64,000 nt of DNA from Trifolium pratense (GCF_020283565.1 NC_060061.1:19877362-19941361), one strand, 5' to 3'. Positions 51,371-63,424 are shown, counted from the stretch's first letter. Numbers and translations are program-made. Notes: generated by a model not told the origin, from the sequence alone.

Positions 51371-52474
51371 ATGTCTATGCTCTATTTTACACCACTAACG
51401 GTACTGTTACTGTTAGCCGTTACCACCACCGTCAACTCATGCCTTCCATCAGAACTTGCAGCACTAAATGCCTTCAAATCATCACTCCGTGAACCCAACA
51501 CCGGCGTATTCAACTCATGGACCGGAACCGATTGTTGCCACAATTGGTTCGGCGTCTCTTGTGACGAAAACACCCGCCGTGTTGCCGACATAAACCTCCG
51601 TGCCGGTACTCTCTACACCACCTTTGAAAAAGCACACCGTCCTGGCTATATGACTGGTCAAATCTCGCCAGAGATTTGTAAACTAACTCAACTCTCCAGC
51701 ATTATAATCACCGATTGGAACGGAATCTCCGGTGAGATTCCTCGTTGCATTTCATCTCTCTCTTTTCTCCGAATCATAGACCTTGCCGGAAACCGTATCT
51801 CCGGCACTCTTCCCTACGACATTGGAAAACTTCGACATCTTTCTCGTTTAAGCCTCGCTGATAACGTCATCACCGGTGGAATCCCACGCTCATTAACCAA
51901 TATAACTAGTTTGACTCATCTCGACCTCCGTAATAATCGGATCTCAGGATCTATCCCACTGGGTTGTGGGAAACTTCAAAATTTGGCCCGAGCTTTATTA
52001 AGCGGTAATCAATTACATGGCCCCATCCCGAGTTCAATTTCTAAAATTTACCGTCTCTCGGATTTGGATCTTTCTAACAACCAATTATCTGGGTCCATTC
52101 CAGAATCATTGGGCCTAATGTCAGTTTTGGGAACCCTGAAGCTTGATACAAACAAGCTTTCGGGAATAATTCCAAAAAGCCTTTTAAGTTCGGGGATAAG
52201 TGATTTGAATTTAAGTCATAACATGTTGGAAGGTAACATACCCGATGGATTTGGGGGTAGGTCTTATTTTACTTCATTAGATTTTTCCTATAATAACCTC
52301 AAGGGTCCTCTACCTAAATCAATATCTTCAGCTTCTTACATAGGTTACCTGGATTTGAGCCATAATCATCTATGTGGTCCAATTCCTAAAGTTTTGGATA
52401 ATCTTGATGCGTCGTCGTTTGAGTACAATGCTTGTCTTTGTGGAAAACCTCTCAAAGCTTGCAAAGTTAATTAA
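51371..52474 (+). CDS. Secreted leucine-rich-repeat protein, DRT100-like, 367 aa
   Basis: Intronless. Residues 1-23 form a signal peptide (PLTVLLLLAVTTTVNS). The LRRNT_2 cap has GTDCCHNWFGVSCDENTRRV. About ten LRRs of the plant-specific LxGxIP type follow (residues ~95-345), and a C-terminal cap has CLCGKPLKAC. No membrane anchor or kinase is present, so the protein should be apoplastic, like DRT100 and the polygalacturonase-inhibiting proteins. It is clearly related to the gene at 26695-27849 along the whole length (shared GYMTG.ISP.IC.LTQLSSI and LDLSHNHL-type repeats), but the two have diverged strongly. ATG at 51371 has a good context and is the first after the TATA box. Confidence 0.95.
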   Translation: MSMLYFTPLTVLLLLAVTTTVNSCLPSELAALNAFKSSLREPNTGVFNSWTGTDCCHNWFGVSCDENTRRVADINLRAGTLYTTFEKAHRPGYMTGQISPEICKLTQLSSIIITDWNGISGEIPRCISSLSFLRIIDLAGNRISGTLPYDIGKLRHLSRLSLADNVITGGIPRSLTNITSLTHLDLRNNRISGSIPLGCGKLQNLARALLSGNQLHGPIPSSISKIYRLSDLDLSNNQLSGSIPESLGLMSVLGTLKLDTNKLSGIIPKSLLSSGISDLNLSHNMLEGNIPDGFGGRSYFTSLDFSYNNLKGPLPKSISSASYIGYLDLSHNHLCGPIPKVLDNLDASSFEYNACLCGKPLKACKVN

Positions 52475-53944
52475 TGTTTGTCATCAATGTGTCTGATTGG
52501 TTATTACTTTATTAATTTCCTCTCTTTTTTTATGTAATTTGATTTTGTAAAATAAAAAATAGAAGAAATTCATTGTAACGTTTGAGCACATGAGTGTCAG
52601 TTTGACATATTTTGCATGAATTTGAATTAATCCCATAACGCGTTAATGAATTATTACTCCACTCATATATTTGCTGTATCCCAAATAAGTGAACAATCAT
52701 TTTTTTAGTACTAAATTTTTGTGTTATGTTGTTTTTCTCTATGGTGTTCTGATTGTAATTAATGCATGCATGTTATTTCCGCCCGATTATGTTTCAAAGA
52801 CCTGGATTTCATGTGGTCGTGTTATTTATAGCCGTCCAATCAAAATCAGACCGTCATGATTTAAAAATTATATTTATCAATTGCATTTATTTAAACCGTC
52901 CGATTGTAATCAGATGGTTATGAAACGACTACACTGAAAAGTCGACTGCACCTAATCCATTTTTGTTTTAGAGCTTCTAAAACAAAACTAAAATGATTAG
53001 TTTCAAGTGGTTGATGAGTTTCATCAAATGACACATTGTTTTGGATAGTTTAAATTCAATTTCTGAATGAAACAATTTTTTGTCAGACTTTACTTATTTA
53101 GGTCGGAGTTTGAATTACTATACGACTCTTTTCTCTATATATAAAAAAAAAAAAACTAAACTAAACTATATAGACAAAAAATTACTACATGATGAATAAA
53201 TTGAATCGAGGTTGACCACACTTAGCTTGCTTCAAATTTGAAATTGGCATGTCTTACATATTCATGAATTACCAACCCTAGCGAAATTGAACAATAAAAT
53301 TTGAAAATTGTAGTTGTTTAATAATTTCTTAAATAATGCAACAACATGATGAATATTTTAATGTAGAGAAGATAACAGAATATATGGGGAGGAGATATGA
53401 ATGGAGAAAAATGGTAGACACGACACATGTGAAATGGCAGTGAAAAAAAGTTAAGTATTGTATTGTTGCAGGTGCATTTATGGAGAATGAAAGGTTCCAT
53501 GAGCTTCGATGCGGTTTTTGCTCCTCTTGCTCTCTATCATGTGGAAAGCTTTGATAATCATGATTCATGAGAATATATTGATTTCTTCAGTAACAAACCA
53601 ACGAGAGGAACAAACAACCGAATATTAATAAAACCTAAAACGTTACGTATGTGCACAAATTCTCTAGGGTACAACTACAAGTATAACATGTTCATCCCAA
53701 ATACAATGGAGAAATCTAAAATAATAAGAACAAAAAATTATAAGTCGATTATGTAACCTAAGAAGAATGTAATTAGTGGAGATGTAAACTTGGATCTATA
53801 CCTTTTACTTATATATATTGGGTTACCAGTGGGGTCGAACCTCTCTTTGATAGCTTGGTCAGGTGGGAGGTAGCGTGGTACTCCTAAACCCCGTCTTTAA
53901 TTCCCTACCTATTTTTTTTATCTCTGTCTTTAATTTCCTACCCA
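52475..53944. other. 3' flank of the LRR gene and intergenic DNA
   Basis: Probable 3' UTR to about 52580. At about 52830-52950 paired CCGTCCAATCAAAATCAGAC and CCGTCCGATTGTAATCAGAT segments suggest a decayed MITE. No gene is evident; the minus-strand frames near 53320-53570 lack any domain. Confidence 0.4.
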
Positions 53945-54055
53945 CTTGAAGTTGGTCTAGTAGTATTGGCTTGAGTCTTTGGAGTATGCTCCTTAAGGTC
54001 TCAGGTTCGATTCCCCCCTGATGCCAATTTCGGTGGGCTAAGTCCATACAGAGCA
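53945..54055 (+). mobile_element. tRNA-derived SINE
   Basis: A-box-like AGTTGGTCTAGTAGTATTGG, then B box GGTTCGATTCC about 50 bases later, then TGATGCCAATTTCGGTGGGC. It is the order and spacing of a plant SINE head. A short A-rich stretch follows. Confidence 0.65.
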
Positions 54056-54109
54056 AAAAAATAAATGGAAAAAAGATAGTCCACATACCAGAACTTTGTG
54101 TGTGTGTGT

Positions 54110-54840
54110 GTGTGTGTGTCTGGGGGGGGGGGGGGCATAAAAGTACTAGAAAGATTGCTTGGGTTAGTTGGGGCCAAGTGTGTAAGCTAAAGAGTGAAAG
54201 TGGGTTGGGGGTTAGTGATCTTCGGCCATTGAATATAGCGTTGCAGATGGCGATTAATTTAAGGAGGAATGGGTCTCTGGAGGGACGTCATTTTTTGCGA
54301 GATGTCGCCCGTTATTTCCCTCCCCCATCTTGGAGGGAGGTTTGAGGGTCTTAGGAAGGCCTCGGACTGGTGGAGGAATGTGTCCTTACTAGGCGGTCTC
54401 GTGGATGCGATTTCAGATATGTTTTTAGAAGGGGTCATTAAAAATGTTGGTAATGGGCACACAAGCTCCTTTGGTTTGATCATTGAGTGGGTGAAACCCC
54501 TCTAATAAGGAGTCAGTTCCAAAGGCTCACTTTCAAATGCCAGCTCAGAGTGCTTGTAATGTGGAGGAGATTTGTAGTTTGGTTGAAGATCAATGGGTTT
54601 GAGATTTAAGTTGGAGAACATCTCTCTTTATGTGGGAGCTTAATCTTTTTGACAATCTTCTTGAAATATTGAATGGCTCACTAATCTTTGTAGAAGATGA
54701 TTCTTGGTGTTGGAAGCATGACCCAAGTGGTTACTTCTCTGTAAAGTCGGCTTACTTGGTCCTTCGCCGGTCTACAGATGATGAGGTGGTTTTCTTTGAA
54801 GATGAAACACGGTTACTCTCAAAAGTGTGGTGTAGCATCC
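54110..54840 (+). pseudogene. LINE remnant (end of reverse transcriptase to zf-RVT)
   Basis: In successive frames: RKIAWVSWGQVCKLKSESGL then GVSDLRPLNIALQ (the conserved region after the RT palm), later ISDMFLEGVIKNVGNGHTSS, and then SLFMWELNLFDNLLEILNGS and WCWKHDPSGYFSVKSAYLVL (W.wd.sG.FSVkSaY). The frames are broken by shifts and a stop. A GT microsatellite and a run of G (54095-54136) adjoin the left end. Confidence 0.8.
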
Positions 54841-56640
54841 TATTTTATTTATTAGTTAATTATTTAATTTATTGTGTTTATTTTTAATTGTGACACGTAA
54901 CTTTGTAATTGAATATTTGTGTATATGTGAATTTAGTATTGAGAATTTGGGAGTTTGTATGTAGGTTTTGTGAATTTATTAGTTCATGAAACTTTAAGAA
55001 AAATTATGAGATTCTATATGTTTATTCATGCTAAGAAATGAAATTGTGATGATAAAAATGTATCTTTTATGTTTTGTTGTTGTTATTATTTGAAGGTTTT
55101 GTTAAGTTGATTAAAATAGTGAACAATTCATGAATAAATGATTATGTTTTGATGATTTAAGCTGATTTTTAACTTGTTTTAGTCATGTTATTGAGTGTAG
55201 TAACTGTTTCGTATGAATATTCATGCATCTGGATTTGTAGCATTAATGACACCAAAGTTGATATTGATTGAATTTGCACTAGATCAGAACTAATACTTCA
55301 ACCTGAAACAAATAAACACCGCACAAAGACGGAAAAACAAAATATACAGCAAAAAGACATGGCAACAAAATACATCGTACGAATACAGGAAATCAAAACA
55401 AACAAATATGTGAAAATCACACGTGTTTATTATAACAAGAAAGAAAAAAATGATTTTGAGGGGTGATACCAGATTAAAATTGACCTTAAAACACCCCTTT
55501 TTGATAGAGTAAAAAGATAATTTGACTTTCTACCAAAAAAAAAGAAGATAATTCGACTAATATTTAACAATGATGCTCTCTTTATTTTTATTTTTTAGGT
55601 TCCTTGAAAAACTAATCTATCTGAACTATATATTATTGTCCAAATATAATAATTTTTCAATAAATTTAAAAAGTAAGATTTCCCTTCTAATAAAAAAGAG
55701 AAGGAGTATTATGTTATTAATTGTATGATTTATTTGATGGATAAAATGTAAATTCCTCTTGGCTAGGCTAGGGTGTCCAAAAGAGGGGAATAGGATTTCC
55801 TGCAGTAAATGTTTCACGCTGTTTCACGCTGTTTTAAACAAGGACCGTCCAATCTAATCTGAATGGTTCATATTGATTTAGACTGATTTTGTATAGATTC
55901 AATATGAACCGACCGATCTGAAATGAACGAATGAGATCTAAAACAGCGTGTAACTTTGTGATTTCCAACTGCAGAGAATCTTGATCCCAAAAGTGGGACT
56001 CAGAGTCTGAATCACTATGTAACAAAATTTAATAGTTACATGCGGTTAAAAATGAAAATAAGTTGAGTTAAGCTTTATCAAATTTATGTTTGAAAAAAAA
56101 TTGAATATTAATTTTAAAGAAAGAAGAAGGTTTTCATCTCCCCACGTGCAATTCAACCTCTCATCACCATCACTTCATCTACAAGTTCAAAATTCAACAA
56201 TGAAAATTGTAAAAAAATTACCATAAAAAACATATTCCTAGACAAACATCCTTTTACTTTGATACAAATTGTAGTGAACAAAATTACATATTCACTACTC
56301 ACAATGTTTCTTCATATTTTTTCTTCAATTCATACATCAAAGTTTAAATCTTTTTCTTTAAAACCTATTAAAGGGTTCTGATTTGGGTATCATTGTTTGC
56401 ATAAGGATTTTTGGTGAACGTTTGAATCTTTGCTTATTATTCCATGGACTATAAATGTTGTGAATGGGTTCTTTGGAATCAACAATGGTGGAATCAGTGT
56501 GAGACAAATTGGAAGTAGAATAGAGTCGGTGCCCAACGTTTATTTTATTTTTTTTGCTTGTAAATATTGCATACATCTTAACTTGGACAACCAGTTAACT
56601 GGTAAAAAAAAAGGGAAGGGGGGGGATGACATGGCTAGTT
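54841..56640. other. Intergenic DNA with one MITE-like repeat
   Basis: AT-rich and without a supported gene. The MITE-like repeat at 55799-55975 is listed separately. Confidence 0.4.
55799..55975. mobile_element. MITE-like inverted repeat, ~175 bp
   Basis: The left end CTGCAGTAAATG then TTTCACGCTGTTTTA, and the right end, read from the other strand, CTGCAGTTGGAAATC then TTACACGCTGTTTTA, are inverted repeats. A related but decayed stretch occurs near 35590 (GCGTGTAAACGCGTG). No target duplication was resolved. Confidence 0.5.
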
Positions 56641-57785
56641 ATGATTGGTGTGTGTTACGTGGCTAATTATGATTGGTCTCTGTTACGTGGAGTGTGATAG
56701 AGAGTGTGACTATATCATCTCTCTCGTAGAATAAATAATCAAAATCAGAATATTTCTCTAGCCGTTCTCACAATCTACCTACCCCCTTGCAATCTCTCAT
56801 CTTTTCTTTGAAGTCGCACAAACCTAATCATAATAGTTTCGTCGCTGTTCTTGTTCCAACACAATTTTGGATCTCATCACCTCGTATGATCGGAAACATT
56901 CCATCGCCGCCATTTGTTCTGCTTCGGAGATTCGATTCCTATCTTTGTCGCTCTTTTGAAGAGGTTAACTCAGAACAAAGTTCAGTTAGGTAGATTCTTT
57001 CACAGATTTCTCTAATTTCATTCTTGTTACGTTAGGGTTCAAATTTCCCTCACAAATTCCTGCCTTCAACGTGTTGTTTTATTTAGGGTTCCGATTTCCC
57101 TTCATTTCGTTCTTATATGCTAGATCGATTCAATTTTAGGCCAAAATTGGAAAACTGATAACATATTTCAATCAATTTGTCTCATTCTATATTTCTCTAT
57201 CAACAATTTTAGGTAAAAAAAAAATATATTATTCATTTTCACATTTTTGTTGTAGATCTGAATTTCTTATTTGCTCTAGATCTAAACATTTTCATTTTCA
57301 ATTGAGCATAGCATTGTGTTTAGTGTTAGATTCTCTCTAATTAATTTTTCTTTATAAGGTGTGATATATATAAAAATTTGTGCTTAGTGTTTAGCAGCTG
57401 GAAAAATTTGCGTTGAAGGACATACTTGTCCACTTCGTTGTGCTTCACCTAATGTAGATTTTCACATGAATTTCTATCGGTGTTTGACGAATGTGAAACT
57501 ATGCCTTTTGTGTGCATAAAAGATTTTATTTTATGTAAAATTAGATTCTTAACTTGTGAAGCCTTTGTTGTGCATTAGTTTACAACTTAAAACTTGTGGA
57601 TACGAAAAAGGAAAATTTGAAAGTTGTACATATTAATCTCTAAATCTAAATGTTAAATAATGTCTTAAGGTGTTTCTTTTTCAAATTTAGGTTAACTGTT
57701 GCAGACATGAATATTAACTGTGTTGCATTCTTGAATGGTAAATGATATAACTTTGATAAGTAGGACATTCTGATTAAAGATAGTA
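56641..57785 (+). promoter_or_regulatory. Promoter-like and 5'-exon-like DNA upstream of the long hairpin
   Basis: The ~30-base unit AATTATGATTGGT...GTTACGTGG is repeated in tandem (56637-56692) and contains CCAAT-type (ATTGG) and ACGTG-type motifs. A pyrimidine-rich leader-like stretch follows (56755-56815). A 68-codon frame (56787-56993) has no known domain and ends at GTTAGGTAG, a splice-donor-like place. T-rich intron-like DNA then leads to the inverted repeat at 57786. That this is a transcription unit is inference. Confidence 0.35.
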
Positions 57786-58630
57786 AGCGAACAACCTAGT
57801 TTCTGATTTAAGTTAGATCAAACAATCTATTTACAAACCAAGTACAAAACAACAACAAACCAGAAACTATGTTACACCAAAGTCATCATCATGAAATGTT
57901 GGACATCAAAAGCATCTAAGTTCTACTTGAAGAATTTAGATCAAGAGCTAATCACACACAAAACAAGAGGTACTAATACTTAATATAATTGAATTACGAT
58001 CTATTAGGAATGAAGTTAATTTCGAATCAGTTTAGTTGAAGTCAAGTCATGCTGAAAGGGACTTTTAACAGTTTAGTAGTGCTCACATGTTGGTTCTTCT
58101 GCAAAGGCGACAATCTCAAGAGTTCTTCATCTCCAGTAAGACAAAATACGATAACTTTCAGCACTACTTCCTTCGTTGCAACCAGCTCACACACACACAC
58201 ATCGCCTTCGCCTGTGTGTGTGTGTTTGAGCTGGTTGCAACGAATGAAGTAGTGTTGAAAGTTATCGTATTTTGTCTTACTGGAGATGAAGAACTCTTGA
58301 GATTGTCGCCTTTGCAGCATAACCAACATGTGAGCACTGCTAAACTGTTAAAAGTCTTTTTCAGCATGACTTGACTTCAACTAAACTGATTCGAAATTAA
58401 CTTCATTCCTAATAGATCGTAATTCAATTATATTAAGTATTAGTACCTCTTGTTTTGTGTGTGATTAGCTCTTGATCTAAATTCTTCAATTGGAACTTAG
58501 GTGCTTTTGATGTCCAATATTTCATGATGATGACTTTGGTCTAACATTGTTTTTGGCTTGCTGAGATTTTGCACGTAATTTGTAAATAGATTGTTTGATC
58601 TAGCTTATATAAAAAACTGGGTTGTTCGCT
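57786..58630. mobile_element. Long foldback: 845-bp near-palindrome with ~415-bp arms
   Basis: The outer ends AGCGAACAACC (57786-57796) and GGTTGTTCGCT (58620-58630) are exact complements, and the arms pair along their length, most tightly in the inner 170 bases. The centre is GCTCACACACACACAC, an 11-base loop near 58202-58212, then TGTGTGTGTGTGTTTGAGC. The outer arms have drifted more than the inner ones. No clear target duplication was found, and all open frames within are mirror images of one another, so none is credible. It could be a foldback or long-TIR element or a hairpin-RNA locus. Confidence 0.85.
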
Positions 58631-58908
58631 GATTAGTGTTTACTATTTCGTATCTATTTTTCGACATTTGGTTCCCTTTCAATTTTAAGATGTGTTTTAG
58701 TGCTTCTCTTTATTTTTTTTCCAGGTTGATTCACCTCAGAGTCTTTTTTCCTTTTATATACATCTTTATTAAATACATAATCGTTGCATGTAATATCCAC
58801 AATTAAATATGTTAATTATGTTATCTTTATATTATTTCATGTAATATCCATAATATTAAAAATATTAACAAAATTGATTTTCATAACATATGAAAATCAA
58901 ACAAAATC

Positions 58909-60747
58909 TGAAATTTTGAGATGTTGCGTCTAATGTTCCAACATTGCACCAACACAGAATATAATGGACACATAAAAATAAAATAAACAGCAGGAAGAAT
59001 AAATAACACAAGTTATTTGTTAACCTAGTTCGGTTCAACTTACCTACTCTGGAGGCTACCAAGCCAGGAGGAAATCCACTATAATAGTATTAGTTTGAAG
59101 TCCTCAGCAAACACCCCGGTTTACGACTTCTCGCCTAATCACTACTCGTGCTAATTTCTACCTAGGAACTCATATATATAAGATCTCATCTCACTCCCTT
59201 CAATCAACACAACCTGTGTTTATAATCGATAACAATCTGCAAGGAGATACACTCCAATAACACAAACCAGACTTCGTACTTAGTAGCTTAGGAGTGGTTC
59301 ACAAATACAAATCAACTAAAACAAACCATCTCTGTGTTTTGATCAACAGATGCAACAACCAAAGAGGTATACAAATAAAGCGCAAGGCTTACAAAGACAC
59401 GAAACCCTAAAAGACTACAACTTTGATGAATAATGGCTTCGGTGAATAAAACTAGGTCTTGAGTCTTCCTTATATAGCCAGAGCAACATGTGTTTTTCTT
59501 CACATGGGCTAAACAATGTTTCAGCTCCAAGAAATCTTCTAGAGGCAAAATATATTTTCCACAAATATATTTGCACAAAATATTCCTTCCATAAATATAT
59601 TTGTTGTCCATAAATATATTTTCAGTAACAATCTTCTTGAAGCACAAAGATTTATTTGAAATAAATCTTTTATATTTTCTGCAGTAATCTTCAGTGAACA
59701 TATTTTAAAACAATTTTTTTATTCCTTTGGTCTGGTTGGTTCAACAGAGGGGGAGGGGAGGAATTTTAATTGAGGGGAGGGAAATTTTTTAATTACGTAT
59801 GTGTTTGGTTCAATAGAGAGAATAGGAGGGGGGAGGATGCATTTTAACTATAGATATGTTTGGTTCACGAGGGGAGAGGAGAGATTTTAAAATTGATTTA
59901 CTTTTTTATCCTTAAAAATATCAAAAAGTTTCATGATTTTATAGTTATTCGATACAAATCAAACTATATATTCACAACAATTTCTAAAATTTCATGATAC
60001 TTCTAACGAAATATTTTTGTAAATTATCTGTAAACACATGAAAAGAATTTATTGATAATTATTAACATAAAATCTGGTATAAAAATTTTACACTACTGTA
60101 CTAAAAAAACTCTTATTAATAATAAAATATAACAACTAATAATAATTATAATATAAAGAGAGAAATTAAGAATAAAATGATAAAGCATGAGAAATAAAGA
60201 GAGAAATTAATCTTTAAAATTTTAATAAGGATAGTTTTGGATTTCAACATAAAATTAGGGATAAATTTGTGAATGTAATTAAAATTATAATAAGTGATCT
60301 CACATTCCCTCTCCTCCCCTCCAAATCCCCCCAATTTGGGGGAAGCAAAAAATGAGCTTACGAGGGATTTTCCTCCCCTCCTATCCTCTCCCCTCCCCTC
60401 CAAAAAAATGAACCAGACACAAAAATTTAAAATATCCCCTCACCTCCCCTCCCCTCCAAAAATCTCGAACCAAACAGACCCTTAATATTTTATAACAATC
60501 TTAAAGAGCAAGTAATCATGTAAATCGTCTTCTGAAGATTCCAAAAACACATGCGTCTTGGCACACAAGCTTGCGTGAATTAATTCTTCAACCAAATATC
60601 TTTAACAGATCTCACGTGAAAATAAAACTTCCAAGAACGCGAAAACAGAGTACCCAGATGATATACTCACATGTTGGGACATCTGGTCCAACATCTTGAT
60701 AGATCATTATTTTAACAAAATGAAGCCAACATACAAAAACCCCAACA
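58909..60747 (-). mobile_element. Solo LTR (SIRE-like Copia type, ~1.09 kb) split by a MITE
   Basis: It begins TG and ends CA, with the exact target duplication AAATC on both sides (58904-58908 and 60748-60752). On the minus strand it opens TGTTGGGGTTTTTGTATGTT and near its end has TGGATTTCCTCCTGGCTTGG and GGTAAGTTGAACCGAAC, as in long LTRs of legume SIRE-like Copia elements. The sequence 59729-60480 is a separate MITE inserted in it. No internal retrotransposon sequence is left. Confidence 0.85.
59729..60480. mobile_element. MITE, ~750 bp, nested in the solo LTR
   Basis: The ends GGTCTGGTTGGTTC and, from the other strand, GGTCTGTTTGGTTCGAG are inverted repeats. Subterminal blocks of GGGGAGGGGAGG on the left and CCTCCCCTCCCC on the right are also inverted. 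The left end carries extra partial copies of TTTGGTTCA (59810 and 59860). The middle is AT-rich. The TIR resembles Tourist/Harbinger MITEs; the 3-bp target site was not resolved. Confidence 0.75.
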
Positions 60748-60924
60748 AAATCGACTTATAATATATTCTTACTTGATTTCAAGCTTCAATCATCCTAGTC
60801 ATAAGACCATTCTTATAAATACGTACCAACTAAATCTTATAAATACGTACCAACTAAATAATTTGTGTCATATTCGGGATAAAATACATCAATAGAATTT
60901 GAAGTTGGAGATACATTGTCCTTT

Positions 60925-61440
60925 GAAAGCGGGGTGTCATTACGAATATTGGTGCTTTTATGTGTGTCTTATGTGGTTTAGGGTCTGAGTCATTTGATCA
61001 CTTGTTCGGTTCTTGCAATCAAATCTTACCTGTCTAGTATGCTATACTTAAGTGGTTGTTTGTTGAGTGGGTGTCTCCTCTTCGGATCCTAGGATGTTTT
61101 TAAGTTTTCTTGGGCATGGTTATGAGTAGGAAAAAAGCTTGATTTTGTCCAACAGTTGATGAGAAGTGCTTGCTGAACCTCTGAACAATCTATGATTTCT
61201 CTCCGTCCACACAACTCAAACGCAAGCAAGCCAAATGAGTTGCAAAAAGGACCGACGCGCTCGAGATCCATCTGCTGAATATGCAAACTGAACAAAGTGA
61301 TCACGTAAGGAAGTGAAATCCACCGATGACATGTCAATCCACGAACAAACTAATTTCCAAAGAGAACCAAAAGTACTGCAGGAGATGAATAAGTGATGGG
61401 CCGACTCGACCACTCCACAACCAGAAAAGCAAAAGTGAGT
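60925..61440. pseudogene. Two LINE zf-RVT fragments, one on each strand
   Basis: On the plus strand 60935-61015 reads RGVITNIGAFMCVLCGLGSE then SFDHLFGSC, the zinc-binding Cys/His part. On the minus strand 61120-61440 reads VESAHHLFISCSTFGSLWKL, then RRSFLQLIWLACV and, after a stop, VVWTERNHRLFRGSAS, the adjoining zf-RVT segment. The two face opposite ways, so they come from separate insertions or an inversion. Both are broken. Confidence 0.65.
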
Positions 61441-62039
61441 TGCAGGAGATAAGATTCCTCGAGTGACCAGGTTTGCGTTTGCCTCGAGAGATCCTAAAAT
61501 CTTATTGTCTTTTTTACAAGGTCATGTCTCACATTATTAGTTTATCACAATATTGAAACACGCTTTTTCATACAAAAAAAAAGACTTCATCCGCCTGACT
61601 GATACGTAAAAAAATGTTTTTAAAAAATTGACCTTAAATATAAGCAAAAATTGTCAAAATTAAATTTATTTATTACTATTCTTCTAAAAGTATTTCTTAT
61701 TAATTGTTCTACTTTTTGACATGATTGCATAGTCTCAATGTAAATTTAATGTTATATATAAGAGACAATTTAGTAAAAAAATGATAATTTTTTTAGGCTG
61801 AATTGCAGTTTTTGTCCCCCGCGTTTCCTAATTGTGCGATTTTGGTTCCCCTAATTTCAAATGAGTGATTTTGGTCCCCCACGTTTCATAATTGTGCGAT
61901 TTTGATTCCCTTAGTTTCAAACGAGTGATATTAGTCCCCACATTTGCCCCATTTTACATTTTTTGGTCCCTGTGAACTATTTTGACCAAAAAACTGTTAA
62001 CATGGAATTTTTCGACACATGTCTAAATTATATTGGACA

Positions 62040-62151
<112 letters not shown>

Positions 62152-62206
62152 AGAAAGGGTCACGTGAGTTTTTTAAAAAAAATGCCATCATCTCTGAGTG
62201 CTTGCT

Positions 62207-62494
62207 TTAATCTCTCAATTGCAGAAGCTTCGACGAAAGCTCTTTGTGCTGCACTAGGTTGAGATGCTTAAAACATAAGTTTTTCAATTGTTCCTTCCAA
62301 TTAGATATTCCTAAGCTATTGACCAAAGGTACAAAAATCTTCAAAGTCTCTATTGCAAACCTCTACTGCTTGGCAACCGGCAATGCATCTAGCGTCATCA
62401 TATTATGTAATCAATCTGCCAATTTAATGAGATCAGCTCTTGCATCTGCCATGGCATGGAACATTGTATGCAGGCGGCTAGCTTCAATAGATTC
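62207..62494 (-). pseudogene. RSH (RelA/SpoT homologue) fragment, 96 codons with two internal stops
   Basis: On the minus strand the frame reads ESIEASRLHTMFHAMADARA, DLIKLAD-stop-LHNMMTLDA, [46 protein letters not shown]. This matches the end of the (p)ppGpp-hydrolase HD domain and the linker that follows in plant chloroplast RSH proteins. The two stops sit where CGA (Arg) and CAG/CAA (Gln) are expected, i.e. C-to-T decay. The reading is continuous, with no intron. The flanking DNA is the foldback element, so the piece looks captured. It cannot make a working enzyme. Confidence 0.82.
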
Positions 62495-62949
62495 AGGTGA
62501 CCCTTCCTTGATTTTTTTTTTCAAAAAAAAATATATAATTTTTTTATATGTTGTCCAATATAATTAAGACATGTGTCAAAATAATCCATGTTAGCAGGTT
62601 TTTTGTAAAAATAGTCAACATGGACCAAGAAATGCAAAAAGGGGCAAATGTAGGGGACCAAAATCGCTCGTTAGGTTTTCTTGTCAAAATAGTCAACATG
62701 GACCAAGAAATGCAAAAGGGGGAATGTAGGGGACCAAAATCGCTCGTTTGAAACTAGAGGAACCAAAATCACACAATTAAGAAACATAGGGGGACCATAA
62801 TCGCTCGTTTAAAAGTAATGGGACAAAAGTCACACAATTAAAAAACATGAATGACCAAAACTGTAATTTAACCTTTTTTTTTTTATTACACAAATTTCTA
62901 GTATACGTGTGAAACAAGAGTATTTAGTAAACATAACAACAAAAAAGGA

Positions 62950-63092
62950 GTAAAGTTCACAAATTATAGCTCAACATCCAGAAATGCCAAAATTGCTAGT
63001 GTCGGACGTCAGGATCGGGGTTCGAACCCCAGTCACTCTCCACTTTATGTGTGTGAGTTTTCAATGGGTTTGTCATTTCGTCTATCAACCAA
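62950..63092 (+). mobile_element. SINE-like repeat, plus copy
   Basis: Blocks CACAAATTATAGCTCAACAT, GATCGGGGTTCGAACCCC (B-box-like) and GGGTTTGTCATTTCGTCTAT are in the same order as in the minus-strand copy at 43934-44066. It is tRNA-related in appearance. Confidence 0.55.
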
Positions 63093-63368
63093 AAAAATAA
63101 AGAGTACATAAATAAGGGCATTTCTATAATTTTCCATCTTCTTTCTTTTTGTTCTTACAGCAACTTTTGTTTAATTTAATTCCTTTATTATTTTTTAATG
63201 TGAAAATGACAAATTATACTACCGCAGGTCTTCCTCTTCCTAACTTCAACAACCAACAACATCAACATCTCCATTCACAACCGATCTTCCACACTAGATC
63301 TGACTACCACCGGTCCTCACCACCACCACAACGCTGAGAGTGAAAGAGCAAAGAGCGAGAGAGGGAGG

Positions 63369-63424
<56 letters not shown>

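Noticed and set aside
58042..58374. Four similar frames of 67-95 codons on both strands
   Set aside because: They are mirror images produced by the inverted repeat and have no coding character.
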